A stretch of DNA of 64,000 nt from Cryptomeria japonica (GCF_030272615.1 NC_081414.1:916121648-916185647); one strand, 5' to 3'. Counted from the stretch's first letter, positions 32,437 to 42,944 are shown. Notes: generated by a model not told the origin, from the letters alone. Numbers and translations: made by a program.

Positions 32437-32712
32437 GCATTCTTTGTTCATCACAAAATGCTACTTTTTATCTAAATGCATATGGTTATCTATCCTAGTG
32501 ACACTCACTGTTCAACACAAAGTGTTGCTGATTATCCTAGTAGTGCTCCTTGTTCATCACAAAGTACTACGTGTGTGACACTCCCTGTTCATCACAAAGT
32601 GTTACTCACATCTTGCACTCCCTGTTCATCACAAAGTGCTGCTCATATTTCAGTACTCCCTGTTCATCACAAAGTACTCTATCTTGGTACTCACTGTTTC
32701 TCACAAAGTGCC
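32437..32712. other. Array of seven hairpins with invariant 15-nt loop and covarying stems
   Basis: Loops of exactly 15 nt, consensus CCCTGTTCATCACAA, are flanked by paired stems: GCATT/AATGC (32437-32461), ACACT/AGTGT (32501-32525), TAGTGCT/AGTACTA (32541-32569), ACACT/AGTGT (32578-32602), GCACT/AGTGC (32615-32639), AGTACT/AGTACT (32652-32678) and GGTACT/AGTGCC (32686-32712). Stem sequence changes on both sides together; the loop does not. The array precedes the PMD frame on the minus strand. Confidence 0.88.
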
Positions 32713-32841
32713 TTGATCTATCCTAGTCTTCCTAGAGGACCTGCTTGAGTGTATCCTCTCAGCAGCTTATCCAATCAACAGCGTATGTTCATCACAGAAC
32801 TGCCGATTTGACCTAGAAGATAAAACCTTGCATTTTTCAGA

Positions 32842-33086
32842 CATAAACGCGTTTCTAACTCATAAACGTGCCTATAGACTGCACAAGCGCGCCTAAACAA
32901 CACAGACGCACCTGTTTTACATAAACGTGCCTACATTGTTCACAAACGCGACTTTACAACATAAATGCCCTTGGACGACGTAGACGTGCCCGGCTTTGGC
33001 ACAAACGCGGTTCCAGACACAGACGTGCTTGGCACCGACACAGACGCACCTGTCAGACACAGACGCACCTAACACTGACGCAGATG
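32842..33086 (-). repeat. Phased word array 3 of E1, reverse complement (CACAGACG)
   Basis: Thirteen words related to CACAGACG start at 32842, 32861, 32882, 32901, 32920, 32941, 32960, 32979, 33000, 33018, 33039, 33058 and 33079. Steps are 18-21 nt, mean 19.75. The word is the reverse complement of the leader word, so it is in the same sense as the leader words when read on the PMD-coding strand. Confidence 0.9.
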
Positions 33087-33203
33087 CGGTTTCCCAGTTT
33101 TTGCATTTTTTTGCACCCTACTTCTAAGCGCATTTATTGCTCTATTTGGCATGCATTAATGACAAAAGCAAATGCGTCAAATTACGAGGAGGTTTGGTGG
33201 TAC

Positions 33204-33395
33204 TTACCGGCTCTCCTGCCTCTGCTGGCCTCTGAAATCAGTGAACGCGGTCAAATCTGTGTACGAAAGCCATCGCTGCTGACTGCTGCTGCTCTTTTCT
33301 AGCTCTGCACTTTGATCTCGTGAAGGTGTAGATGACAATGAGGATGTCTTTTTCCCGTGGTCTATCTTATAGCCTACCCTAGCCCTCGCATTCAT
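33204..33395 (-). other. Possible first exon of the antisense PMD gene
   Basis: An ATG at 33395 opens a 60-codon frame that runs into a perfect GTAAGT donor near 33209. A TTTGACTGCAG acceptor lies at 32401-32411 just before the PMD frame. The two frames do not join in phase as they stand, so this is only a candidate. If real, the intron would hold word array 3 and the hairpin array. Confidence 0.3.
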
Positions 33396-33603
33396 TTCTC
33401 GAGTCAGTCTTCGTTATCCCGTGACTTTGTCACTTTATCCGATCAATCCATTCTAGCCTTTCTTTCTTATCGAGAGATTGTCTGCAATCTTTTCAGACAT
33501 TTTCATCCAATCTCTCGAGGGGGCATATCATTCCCATTCTGGGGCAACTCTGTATCAGTTCATCTTATCTTCTTTGAAACAACGCGACAAGCCGCATTGT
33601 CTC

Positions 33604-33617
33604 AAAGAGGGGCAAAA
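33604..33617 (+). other. E1 polypurine tract
   Basis: CAAAGAGGGGCAAAA lies directly upstream of the 3' LTR, as expected for the plus-strand primer site. Confidence 0.85.
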
Positions 33618-34378
33618 TGTAGACACCTAAAATTGTCGAGTCTAATTAAATAAATATTTTATTTATTTAATTATCTAAGCTTAATTCTTCTATTAATTAA
33701 ATAAATCCTTATTTATTTAATTAATTCATTTATCCTCTTCTAGCCTTATTTCTCATTTAAATAAATACATTTATTTATTTAAATTATCCCTTTCCTAAAT
33801 TAAATAAATATTTAATTTATTTAATTATCTTACTTCTTCTATTAATTAAATAAATCTTTATTTATTTAATTAATTCATTATCTTTTTCTACACATAACAC
33901 ATGTCATTCATCTCTTAATTCCTACACTGCCTACCTCTTTCATTATTTTATTATTTCTTCTACCTACCCTCTAATCCTAGCCGACCTCCTTTTTACACCT
34001 CTCAATCTTATCCCTCCATTTTATATTGTGTCTTCTATTTAAGGAGATGCTTCCTTCATTATCAAACCCTAACAACTTGATCAATTGGCTACACTACGAT
34101 CCTACTTGCAACCACATTCCGTTCTTTGTTGAGCTCTTGTGCATATAAAATCTGAGAGAAAATATATCAAGCAAGATTAATGGAGATAGGAAGAATGGAG
34201 ATCAAAACCCTATTGGACATGTGATGGTATAATCTTTGTGATTTCATGTGATTTGCATTGTCTTAGGTAATCTTCATATGTTATGGTGGATCTTTGTTGA
34301 TTGTTAGGCTAGGGTTTTGTGGTTGGATTCATTTAGCCTTTCAATATTGTTATTATTGTTATCCATTTTCACCATACA
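33618..34378 (+). repeat. E1 3' LTR
   Basis: It is 761 bp, the same length as the 5' LTR, with three substitutions and no indel. It starts TGTAGACACC and ends ACCATACA, followed by TAGTAGT and the resumed E2 LTR. Confidence 0.95.
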
Positions 34379-34634
34379 TAGTAGTTAGTATTATGATTGC
34401 CTTTATAAAGATTTCTAGTTAAAAACTCTTTCCTTATTTGCTTTCAGGTTAAAAGCATATGAGTTGTTTTATTATTTATTGAAAATCATTAGAAGGTAGC
34501 TGCCACCTTGTAAAATAAGAAAAGAATCGGCCAATTCATATTTTATTAGGCTGGTTCAACTATGGTTACATTTGTCATCTTCATGGGCATGAGAATAGAG
34601 AGTTAAGTGACAAATCTGTTAACCAACAAATTTT

Positions 34635-34652
34635 TGGCGACTCCGTCGGAGA
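34635..34652 (+). other. E2 primer-binding-like site
   Basis: TGGCGACTCCGTCGGAGA follows the end of the E2 5' LTR (34628) after six bases. It resembles the TGGCGACTC-type primer sites of plant LTR elements and fixes E2 in plus orientation. Confidence 0.6.
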
Positions 34653-34813
34653 GATTTTAGTGTGCCTTGGAAAATATTTTAAATGTCTTTTGATAAGAAG
34701 TTTGGCGATTATGTTGATTTCCTACCTAGAGAAAGACATTTAGTTTAATGCATGGACAATCTTTAAAAAGAGAGAAGAGTTGTGGAAACAGTGTTGCATG
34801 AAATGCCCGTGTT

Positions 34814-36001
34814 ATGGAACCAACAAAGATAAACTTGGAGAAAAATATATCTAGAGGAAAATGTAAAGTTCATCCTGAACAACTATTATTAGATTCTTTT
34901 GAAGAGAAAGTGACATTAGGAGAATTCAAAGGGGCTCATGTTTTCAGTTGGCTTTGTCGAGTTTTCGATAGCAACTTTCGATGTGGTGTAGTTGATGATA
35001 AAGGTCACATCACTCAGATTGAAGTCGGGAAGTTCATAAGCATTTTTGGTAGGATTGGAAAGAAAGAAAGATTGTCTCAAACTACCTTCCATGATGGGCT
35101 CCTACATGCAAGAGAGGATGAAATCCTCTCTAAGTTTGACCCTATGCTTTTGGAATATGACAATGGGATGTCATCATGTAGTACTTGTGTGAATCATGTC
35201 CTGTCTGTTGATAGGCTAGGAAAGGATCCTTTATCTAAAGGTTCTTCTATAAGCTTGGTCAACCCTATACAAAATGAAGCATGTGAAGAAGATTTATTTT
35301 CTCTTTTAAGGGGGTAGTTCCCTACACAAGGGATGGAAATTAAATGGAACCCTTTGAATCCCCTATATTACCCTGTATAATCTTCTAAGGATGCCCAGAC
35401 AAGAGATAATCCTCTTTTTTAAGTGGAAAACTTGCAGTTGGAAGAACAATCGCCTTTCCTCCATATTTCAGAAGAACTTAAAAAAAGTGTCCTTAAGAAT
35501 AGTGTTGATGGTGATGAATTTCTCTCCTTATGTTGTTGCATGGAAAAAGAGGGTATGGACGCTCAGTTCCCAGTTCCTAAAACCTATTCCCCTATTGATG
35601 ATCATTGGTTTATTCATGGAGAGGATAAATCTTTGTCAGTTGAAGGTTTTGAGTTGTCCTTGTGTGAAGTCCAAATACAAAATCATGATCGTTGTGGTGT
35701 TTTACCGAGTTATGAAATACATGATCAGGGACAGGATGCACCGATTAGATCTTCTCAAGAGAATTATTGTCTGTTATCTCAAACAAGTCATGAAGGAGTT
35801 AAAAATCTGATTCCAGTGGCCTATCATGAAAAATGGTTTCTTGGGCATGAATACATCCATCAACTTTTGTGTAGCCATAATTGGAAACCTAGTCTAGGAA
35901 TCCTCATTGGACATGCCTCATCTCATGTCATGTCATGCTTTCCAAATCCCCTTTCCTACAGAGGTATATATTTTTTCCAACCTATAAATGGTTTTTCTTG
36001 A
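34814..36001 (+). pseudogene. E2 internal ORF of unknown family
   Basis: One plus-strand frame from ATG 34814 to 36001 encodes about 395 residues, broken by TAG at 35315 and TAA at 35378 and 35420. There is no Gag core, zinc knuckle, protease, RT or integrase motif. The product would be acidic and Ser/Asp-rich in the middle, with a Cys-rich LCCCMEKE segment and a His/Trp-rich end. It fills most of the 1.6-kb internal part of E2, so E2 looks like a large non-autonomous LTR element with its own unrelated protein. No clean polypurine tract was found before the 3' LTR. Function unknown. Confidence 0.5.
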
Positions 36002-36269
36002 GAAATGTTATCCTTCTTCATCATAAGGCCCTTATGGCCATGTACATATTTAGGTCCTTTTTGGTTTTTTGTAGGCATAGTTTGTTTTTCTCTCGGTTTT
36101 TGGCCTGTTGGATTTGCCTTGCATTTTTCCTAGTTTCCCCTCCACCATTCTGCTCAGCAGGTCCATTTCCTTCTGTTATGCCCAACTTTGTTGCCCATTT
36201 TACATGCACTGGTCCAAGTTCTTAGATTCTTTGTGTCCTTAGAGTCCTTGTCCCCATTCAGAGCCTATA

Positions 36270-38080
36270 TGTTACCTATCAAAATTTTAAATTTTGAAAA
36301 GTCACTTCCCTCTGCTTTTTCTTTAGGCTCTTAATCATAGCCTTTCCTAATTCCTTAACTTCTGTTGTGGAGTGCTCAACTTTTAGAACTACCCGATCGA
36401 CCGACCAGCTTAGGGAAGTTCGTATAACACCACCACCTTTAGGAGGTCGGGCTTGGGGATATTTTTGAAAGGAGTTTGATAGTTGTGAAGTTACCTAATC
36501 TCCCGATCTCCTGATCTTTCGACTCTTTGACACTCCTCGTATTGTGACAGATGTCTAGCCCTCGAGAATTTTAAGGACACTGTTGGTTCTAAGAAAGGAA
36601 GTTTGGTGTAATTAAGACTAGTGATTTTGGTACCTTGGATGACAACATGAGTAATAGTACAGATAGGTTTCGCTTGGCCACCGATGAAATTGAATGGGGC
36701 TGTCAAGATGATAAGAATACTGGCTTCTTGTCGTCCCTCCTCCCACCTCATCGATTGCCACGTCATGCATTATTTTTAGAAACAAATCAAGGCAAGATAT
36801 GTGAAGTGCCATCATTAATGGTCTTCAAGCAACCCAAATATGAAAAAAGGTGGTAGCATGCGTTACTTCATTTGATGTTGTCATTCTTGTAGAAAACATT
36901 AAAGGTAGCCAAAGGGGAAAATTGTCATCATAATTACATGCATCAAAATGGTCTTGCCTCATGATGATGAACTATCTTTTCATAATACAGATTTGAACTA
37001 GCCAGAGATAAAGCAGGAAGATATAGTCTGGCAGTTACGATCTTTTGCATGGAAAGCACAAACTAATTTCAGTGAATATAGGAAGATCGTCACCCTATTA
37101 GAGAATATTGCAGAACAAGTTGAGAATCATGAACAATGTATGCGAGACAAGCTATTGACAAGAAGAAACCCAAATAATTGACTTCAACAAAATGGTACTC
37201 CTAGTTGGAAGAGGTCATGTATTGCAACCTGATACCAACCCAGTATAGTGGCACATTCTTTTGATCATTTCTCAATTTTTGAAAGATATTTTGTTGATGC
37301 TAGTCGAAGAAGAAGAAGAAGAAAAAGATGATGAGATCGGCAGGCAGATTGCAGAGCTAAACCCTGTACTTGATGATGGAGCCTAAAGGTCTTGTAGCAT
37401 TACCTATTGTGAGGTGGTTTATATTTTGTGTTGCTCTTTACGATTTTGTTTTAAAACAATCATGATCAAGACTGTTAGCTTTAGTAACCATTTCTCGGGA
37501 ACGAAAAAGACATGAAGGTTATAGCTATAAATAGGTAGATTACTTAATTTGAGGAGATCTTTTGGGAAAACTTTATTTATCACATTAGAGAAAAAACTAT
37601 TATGCATGGGATTGTCTGCTATTTTTAATATAGAAGAACTACTGGTGGTTTTCGTATATTCATAAGCTTTGAATTATGATGTATGGATGGCTTTTTGTTC
37701 TTTGAAATGGATGTCAGTTGGTGAGTTTATATTGAAATGGTAGATGATTTGATATTTCATTTGCTATGGAATATTAGCTATGGATGGTGTTTCGTAGTAG
37801 CTTTATTTTAAAATCTGAAAAATTCTAAAAATAGTAGTTAGTATTATGAATGCCTTTATAAAGCTTTCTGGTTAAAATGTCTTCCTTATTTTCTTTTGGG
37901 TTAAAAGCATATGAGTTGTTTGTTTTTTAATTGAAAATCATTAGAAGGTAGTTGCCTCCTTGTAAAATAAGCAAAGAATCAACTAGTTCATATTTTGTTA
38001 GGCTGGTTCAATTGTGGTTACATTTGTCATCTCTGTGGGTGTGAGAATATAGAATTAGAAGAAAAATCTGTTAACCAACA
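36270..38080 (+). repeat. E2 3' LTR with the empty site of E1
   Basis: This 1811-bp repeat matches the interrupted 5' LTR. At 37829-37845 it reads AAAAATAGTAGTTAGTATT, the uninterrupted target into which E1 inserted in the other LTR. Its TATA box is at 37525-37534. 36002-36269 is internal non-coding sequence. Confidence 0.88.
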
Positions 38081-38225
38081 ATCTTACATACCTCAGAGTC
38101 TTCTAATTGTTTTGATTCTCAGGTTCTTGAACTTCTTCACCGACAACAATAATATCTGGATTAGTTGTCTCTACCGGATCATTCTGCTTTAGGTTCTCAT
38201 TATGCAATTGCTTTGAAATAACATC

Positions 38226-39284
38226 CTAATCACCAAACTCATATGGTCTGGTATGTTGTCCATGATATTCATCAACCTTCACATTTGCACTTTTCACTAT
38301 ATTTTTCATCCTCTTATTGGAACACGTGTAGGTATTGCTCTTAGTAGAACAACCCAAGAAGATTCTTTCATCACATCTTGCATCAAAATTTCCTATATCG
38401 TCATCTCCTTTGATATAACATTTTCTTCCAAAATTTTTGAAATATCTAGCTGTAGGAACATGACCAAACCATAGCTCATAAGGAGTCTTACTGGAATCAC
38501 CTTTTATATGCACCCAATTGAATGTGTATACAACAGTGCTAACAACTTCTCTCCAAAAGGTATGTGGAGCATTCCTTTCAATCAACATAGTCCTAGCAGC
38601 ATCCAAAATAGTTATGTTCTTCCTTTCAACAACTCCATTTTGTTGAGGGTTTCTAGGAGAAAATAATTGTCTTCTAATTCCATACTTATCAAAAAATGAA
38701 TCAAACTCACCAGATGTCAATTCTCCTCCTCTATCAGATCTCAAACATTTCAGCTTCAATCCTATCTCTATCTCCACCTTAGCTTTGAATATCTTGAATT
38801 TCTCCAGTGCTTCTGGTTTCTCTCTTAGAAAGGTAACCCACATCATTCTATAAAAATCATCAATCAACAACAAGAAATACCTGTCACCCCGAATGCTTCT
38901 TACTCTTGTAGGACCACACAAATCAGTATGCACAAGATCCAATAATCCCTTGGATGTATGCAACTTACTCTTGAATGAAATTCTTGTTTGCTTTCCCAAC
39001 TGACATTCTTTACATACTAGATTAGAAGGCTTCACAATCTTGGGCTAATCTCAAATAGCTTGAGTAGAACTTATCCTTATCATGCAGTCAAAATTAACAT
39101 GACACATTATTCTATGCCATAACCATCTTTCATCTATTTGAGAAATCAAACAACTTTTCTCACCAACATTCAAATGAAAGATATTACCTTTAGTCTTAGT
39201 TCCTGATGCAATCTCTATACCAGAGGCATTCAAAATCTTGCATTTACCATTCTTGAATTGTAAATCATATCCCTTATCAACCAT
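38226..39284 (-). pseudogene. C1 copia integrase
   Basis: On the minus strand the GAG-pre-integrase region (SCLISQIDERWLWHRIMCHVN, 39170-39070) is followed by the zinc-binding CKECQLGKQ cysteines. The catalytic core shows HTDLCGP (Asp), CLRSDRGGEL (Asp) and QQNGVVERKN (Glu). A TAG separates the pre-integrase part from the core at about 39048. The core reads through to 38226 with the ELWFGHVP segment. All three catalytic acids are present. The region then leads to the linker cut by E2 at 38080. Confidence 0.9.
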
Positions 39285-39527
39285 CTACCCAACACTCAAA
39301 ATTTTATGCTTCAAACCTTCAACATATAAGACATCATCAGTATTATGCTTACCATCAAGAGAAATAACACCTATACCACGAATTACACAAGATTTATCAT
39401 CTCCAATTCTTACTATACCACCATCATACCTCTCCATATTCACAAATTTTCTTTTATCACATATCATATGATGTGAAAAACTGCTATCAATTACCCATTC
39501 ATCTTTCTCTTCAATCTTACCAACCAA
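39285..39527 (-). pseudogene. C1 copia protease
   Basis: The frame reads KDEWVIDSSFSHHMICDKRKF, so the catalytic D-S-G of copia proteases has become D-S-S (the C4 copy has DSGCSHHMTG). It ends LKHKILSVG then TAG. The same TAG after LSVG is found in C3 and C4, where a Gln is expected. The protease is inactive by sequence. Confidence 0.85.
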
Positions 39528-39813
39528 GGCTTAATTTTCTCCTCAACAATGCAGCTTGTAGAATTCATTGGTACTAGATTATCTTCCTTGATAGCAATAA
39601 ATACAAATTCATCTTCCGAGTTCCCATTCTCAAACTCTTCATCTATCACACCTTCATCATCAGCATAATAACATTTCTTCTAATATCTGAACTTCTGGTT
39701 AGGCTTATAGGGCTTAACATATCTATCTTTCTTCTCATATATATCGAGCTTATCAAATTTATCATGCTTATCATACTTTGACATTCTTTTAGGACACCTA
39801 GAAGCAAAATGTC

Positions 39814-40647
39814 CTATCTTATTAAAAGATTTTTTTTTAAAGGTAACTTCCCATCATATTTACCAGCTCCCTTACACAATCTTCGAGCAATAAGTGCTTC
39901 AATCTCATCCAACTCTCTTTCTTGTTCTTCCATCTCTCTCATTTCTCTTTCATATCTGGAAACCCTAGATGAACTTTCTCTCAGATCATACTTCTGCTTC
40001 CCAGATACAGATGCTTTAAATACAGTCTCAAATTTACCATGAGATTCTCCAAATCTACTCAACTCAAACTCAGCAAGCTTACCAACCAACATGTCTCTTT
40101 TCACAGTGGTCATAGTCTAGATCTCATCAATTGTAGCAACTTTAGATTTGTAAGCAGGAGGCAAAGATCTCAGCACTTTAGCAACAATCTCATCTTCTTC
40201 AAGAGTTCCACCAACACATTTGATGTTCATGACAAGTTCATTCACTTTATCCATAAAGGATGATATGTTCTCATCTTCTCCCATCTTCATCATCTCATAT
40301 TTTCCTTTCAAACTCTACAATTTAGCAACTTTGACATGTTTATCTCCTTCATACAAAGTCTCCAAATTTTCCCAGATCTCATGTGTAGTTTGCAATTCCA
40401 TCACATTAGTCATCTTTGAATTGGTCAGGGCACTCAGCAATGCTTCTTTACCTCTTATGTTATGTTCAACATCCTTGATCTCACTTGCAGTAACTGGTCT
40501 ATTCTGAGGAACATTGTAGGTATTCTTTGTAATCTTCCAATAGTCATCACCAAGACACTTCAAGTGACACTCCATCCGGTCCTTCCATACAGTGTAATTT
40601 CTTCCATCAAATCTTAGACTCTCTGTCTTGAATAAATAGGTTTCCAT
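39814..40647 (-). pseudogene. C1 copia gag
   Basis: Coding starts at ATG 40647 (METYLFKTESLRFDGRNY) and shows the copia UBN2-type Gag: WKDRMECHLKCLGDDYW, HEIWENLETLYEGD, LRSLPPAYKSKVATIDE. In-frame TAGs lie at about 40314 and 40114. The CCHC knuckle expected next (intact in C4 at 60269-60228) is lost by a frameshift in a T-run near 39830. Gag forms the particle of the element. Confidence 0.88.
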
Positions 40648-40690
40648 CCCAGATTCTCTTCAAGCGGTCAAGCTTCTTCTAGAGGATCTA

Positions 40691-40935
40691 GCTCTGATAC
40701 CAATTGTTGGCAACAACAATGAAGGAAAATTGAGGGGGGGGGGGGGGGGGGTGAATTAGTTTTCATTGGATTAAATAATTTAAGAACAATTTCATATCTA
40801 ATCGACTACAATAAGAACAAAGATAAACACAATAATAACAACAGACATAACACTGAGATTTTGACATGGAAAACCCGATTAAGGGAAAAACCACAGTGGG
40901 AACCTACCCACAATAAGATGATACTCTACAGTAGT
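40691..40935 (-). repeat. C1 primer-binding site and truncated 5' LTR
   Basis: On the minus strand the site TGGTATCAGAGC (40702-40691) matches the initiator tRNA-Met primer of copia elements. The LTR begins at 40705 (TGTTGGCAACAACAATG, plus strand) and matches the C4 LTRs for about 230 bp, then diverges. It includes a G-run of about 18 at 40734-40751. Confidence 0.8.
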
Positions 40936-41783
40936 GTTGGTTAATAGATTTGTGTTTTTCAAAATCTCTATTCTTCACTTAACCTTTGTTACCCTTTAAA
41001 GGCAAATTTGCAACCACACAATTGGATAAACAAAAATGATTTGTTCTTCTCTTAATTAAGGTACAACTCCCTTCAAATATATTCAATGAATTAATTTAAT
41101 CTATGAGTTCATGTACACTTTTAAGCATCAAAGGAATTCATCTCCATACATCAACATGGTATGAAGATGCAAAATACTCATATACCAATTTAAGAAAATA
41201 GCTCACTAACTATCTTAACTGGTCCAACTAAATGCACAAAAATGAAAGAAGAATTTTCAACTCCTAACTTTGTAAATATTTTAATATGAGGAATGAGATC
41301 AATTTGAACAAGAATTCATTCACACAAAAATAAATTCCTCATATTCAAACACACAGATTCAAACTGTCAAAATTGATTCATATATATTCAATTCACAGAT
41401 GAATATCTTTCCTCATATCTTCAAAAAAATAGATAAAGAATCAAGAGTTTACTTCAGCACACTAACAAAATTTCTTAGACCCCTCCAAAGAATCAGAAAA
41501 TATTTTTTATAGCCACAACCTGGCTAATGGTTTAAAGAGGGAAACATGAAAATTCAATATTTCCACCTCGAAGTTTAAGAGAGGTTTACTTAAAACTTAA
41601 AAACTAAATTTGCCAAAACTAATGATAAGAAAACAGTTATGGATCATTCTGATTGGGCTCAGCGGCTACAGTTGCTGCATTCTTCCATCCAACGCAAGCA
41701 ACAAAGAAATCCTGAATTAAGGCACCATGAAGGAGTCCCACGTGTATCATCCTCTACTTCCAAACCTCTTTTTCCCTATGAAC
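40936..41783. other. Unassigned AT-rich stretch
   Basis: The text diverges from the other copia LTRs at about 40936 and does not match E3 LTR sequence. A short open stretch at 41639-41815 (plus) has no recognisable domain. No gene is supported. Confidence 0.4.
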
Positions 41784-42944
41784 CTATGCAAATTTGTTGG
41801 AATGACTGTCCAGGTGTCCAATGCATAAAAAAAGAAGAGATTCAATCTTTGCAATGGTGGACAAATCGTTTGAAACTATTTCCTTAGCCTCTTTGACATT
41901 ATTAATTTTTCCTTCAAATGATTTTGTTATAACCTCCACAGCTTTGAGGGTCTTCCCATCATCTTTTAGACACTTGATTCTAATGCACACAAGTTCATTT
42001 TGCATGGATGAAACTAATTCTACGAGTTGGTCCACTAGTTTTGCAGATTATTCATAAGCTTGCTTTCTTAAGGAATTCCTCCATTCAATATTTCTCTGGC
42101 AAACATACATGATACTATCATCTAATCCAGCTATAGGTTTCTCAGTAAGAAACTTCATTACCCCATAGATTTTCACTTCTCGCATCTATGCTACTTTTGT
42201 TGCCCATTTAGCTTCTTATTTTTTCAAATTCATGATTTCGGCTTCCAACTCCTTCATCACCATTAACACCCCATCCTAAATTCTACTCAAATTAGTAAAA
42301 TACTTTGCACCTGATTTTTGAATTGCTTATAAACACTCCATCACAGTTTCTGTAATGAGCCTACATTTTTGTATTTGCTCCAGAGTCTTTTGATTAACAG
42401 GTGATTTAGGGTCAAAGGACGTTGGAAGCTGTGACAGAGGTTGAGGGTTTGGATTATTAATTGCTTTGATATACTTTTCCATTCTCCTTAGAATTTCCTT
42501 CATCTCATTCTTATCCCTCTCATCCTTCCATGTTATATTGAGTATTTTCTTGATCGATGTTTCAATATGGAAGGCATCAACTACTCGCCTTCCGACACCA
42601 AGATTTAGTTTTTCAACTAGGAAATAGTCTTCCCTTTCCCTAGCCATTATGACTTTCATCTTTTTTTGGAACTCTTTATCATTCTGACATCTATGTACTT
42701 CGACTTTGGGAGGTTTAGGAAGCTCAGATTCAGTCGATGAGGAATCATTGTCAATGGCATGATTGCTAAAGTCGTCGTGAGTGTCTCGTTTACTAGCTTC
42801 TCTTTCTTGTCTTTCCCTAGACATGGTGGGAGATAGGGGCTGACCAAAGATTGGTAGATTGTAAATTGGTATCTGTGATGAGGACGGTTTATTGTAAAAG
42901 GGGTTTTCCACAAAGAATGGATTGTCTTTTGATGAAAAGGGCAT
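41784..42944 (-). pseudogene. E3 ORF, unknown coiled-coil-type protein
   Basis: One minus-strand frame from 42944 to 41784 (about 387 codons) has five nonsense codons, mixed TAA and TAG. The N-terminus is Pro/Ser/Asn-rich. The middle is highly charged (RERQERE, KKMKVIMAREREDYF, KDERDKNEMKEILRRMEKY) and likely helical; the C-terminal part has further helical charged text (VELVSSMQNELVCIR). No Gag, zinc knuckle or pol signature appears. It occupies the gag position of the element. It may help in trans-packaging, or be unrelated captured sequence; I cannot assign a family. Confidence 0.5.

Larger units (their letters stand above)
18271..34378 (+). mobile_element. Ty3/gypsy Tat-lineage element E1
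   Basis: This is a 16.1-kb element with 761-bp LTRs (18271-19031, 33618-34378) that differ at three positions. Order: LTR, leader with word arrays, gag, protease, G-patch linker, RT, degenerate RNase H, archaeal-type RNase H, integrase, structured 3' region, antisense PMD ORF, hairpin array, inverted word array, polypurine tract, LTR. The second RNase H of archaeal type after the original one marks the Tat lineage. It is flanked by TAGTAGT (18264-18270, 34379-34385), a 7-bp match where 5 bp is usual. Confidence 0.93.
16726..34628 (+). repeat. E2 5' LTR, interrupted by E1
   Basis: Segments 16726-18270 and 34379-34628 together match the uninterrupted E2 3' LTR at 36270-38080. E1 (18271-34378) is inserted in it, duplicating TAGTAGT. 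The LTR carries a TATA box at 17971. Confidence 0.85.
16721..38085 (+). mobile_element. LTR element E2 (non-autonomous type), with TSD ATCTT
   Basis: E2 has two long direct repeats, 16726-18270 continued at 34386-34628, and 36270-38080. They start TGTTAC, end CCAACA, and are flanked by ATCTT at 16721-16725 and 38081-38085. The host C1 sequence reads through this site in the related element C4 (58500-58530), confirming the insertion point. The internal part is only 34629-36269 and has no gag or pol signature. LTRs are roughly 90 percent alike by eye, older than E1. Confidence 0.85.
13249..40935 (-). mobile_element. Ty1/copia element C1 (interrupted)
   Basis: In minus orientation: LTR (from 40935 to 40705, truncated), tRNA-Met-type primer site, gag, protease, integrase, [E2/E1 insertion 16726-38080], RT, RNase H, 3' non-coding and a 48-bp LTR remnant (13249-13296). 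A probable solo LTR (13411-14890) sits in the 3' non-coding part. It belongs to the same broad family as C3 and C4, shown by colinear protein and non-coding text. Confidence 0.85.

Noticed and set aside
19148..33086. CRISPR-like array, because short repeats are evenly spaced
   Set aside because: Repeats are only 8 nt, degenerate, in a plant retrotransposon, and no cas gene is present. Spacing of about 20 nt with 12-nt spacers is not CRISPR architecture.
41639..41887. Plus-strand ORF at 41639 as a gene
   Set aside because: It is short, overlaps the antisense E3 ORF, and has no recognisable motif.
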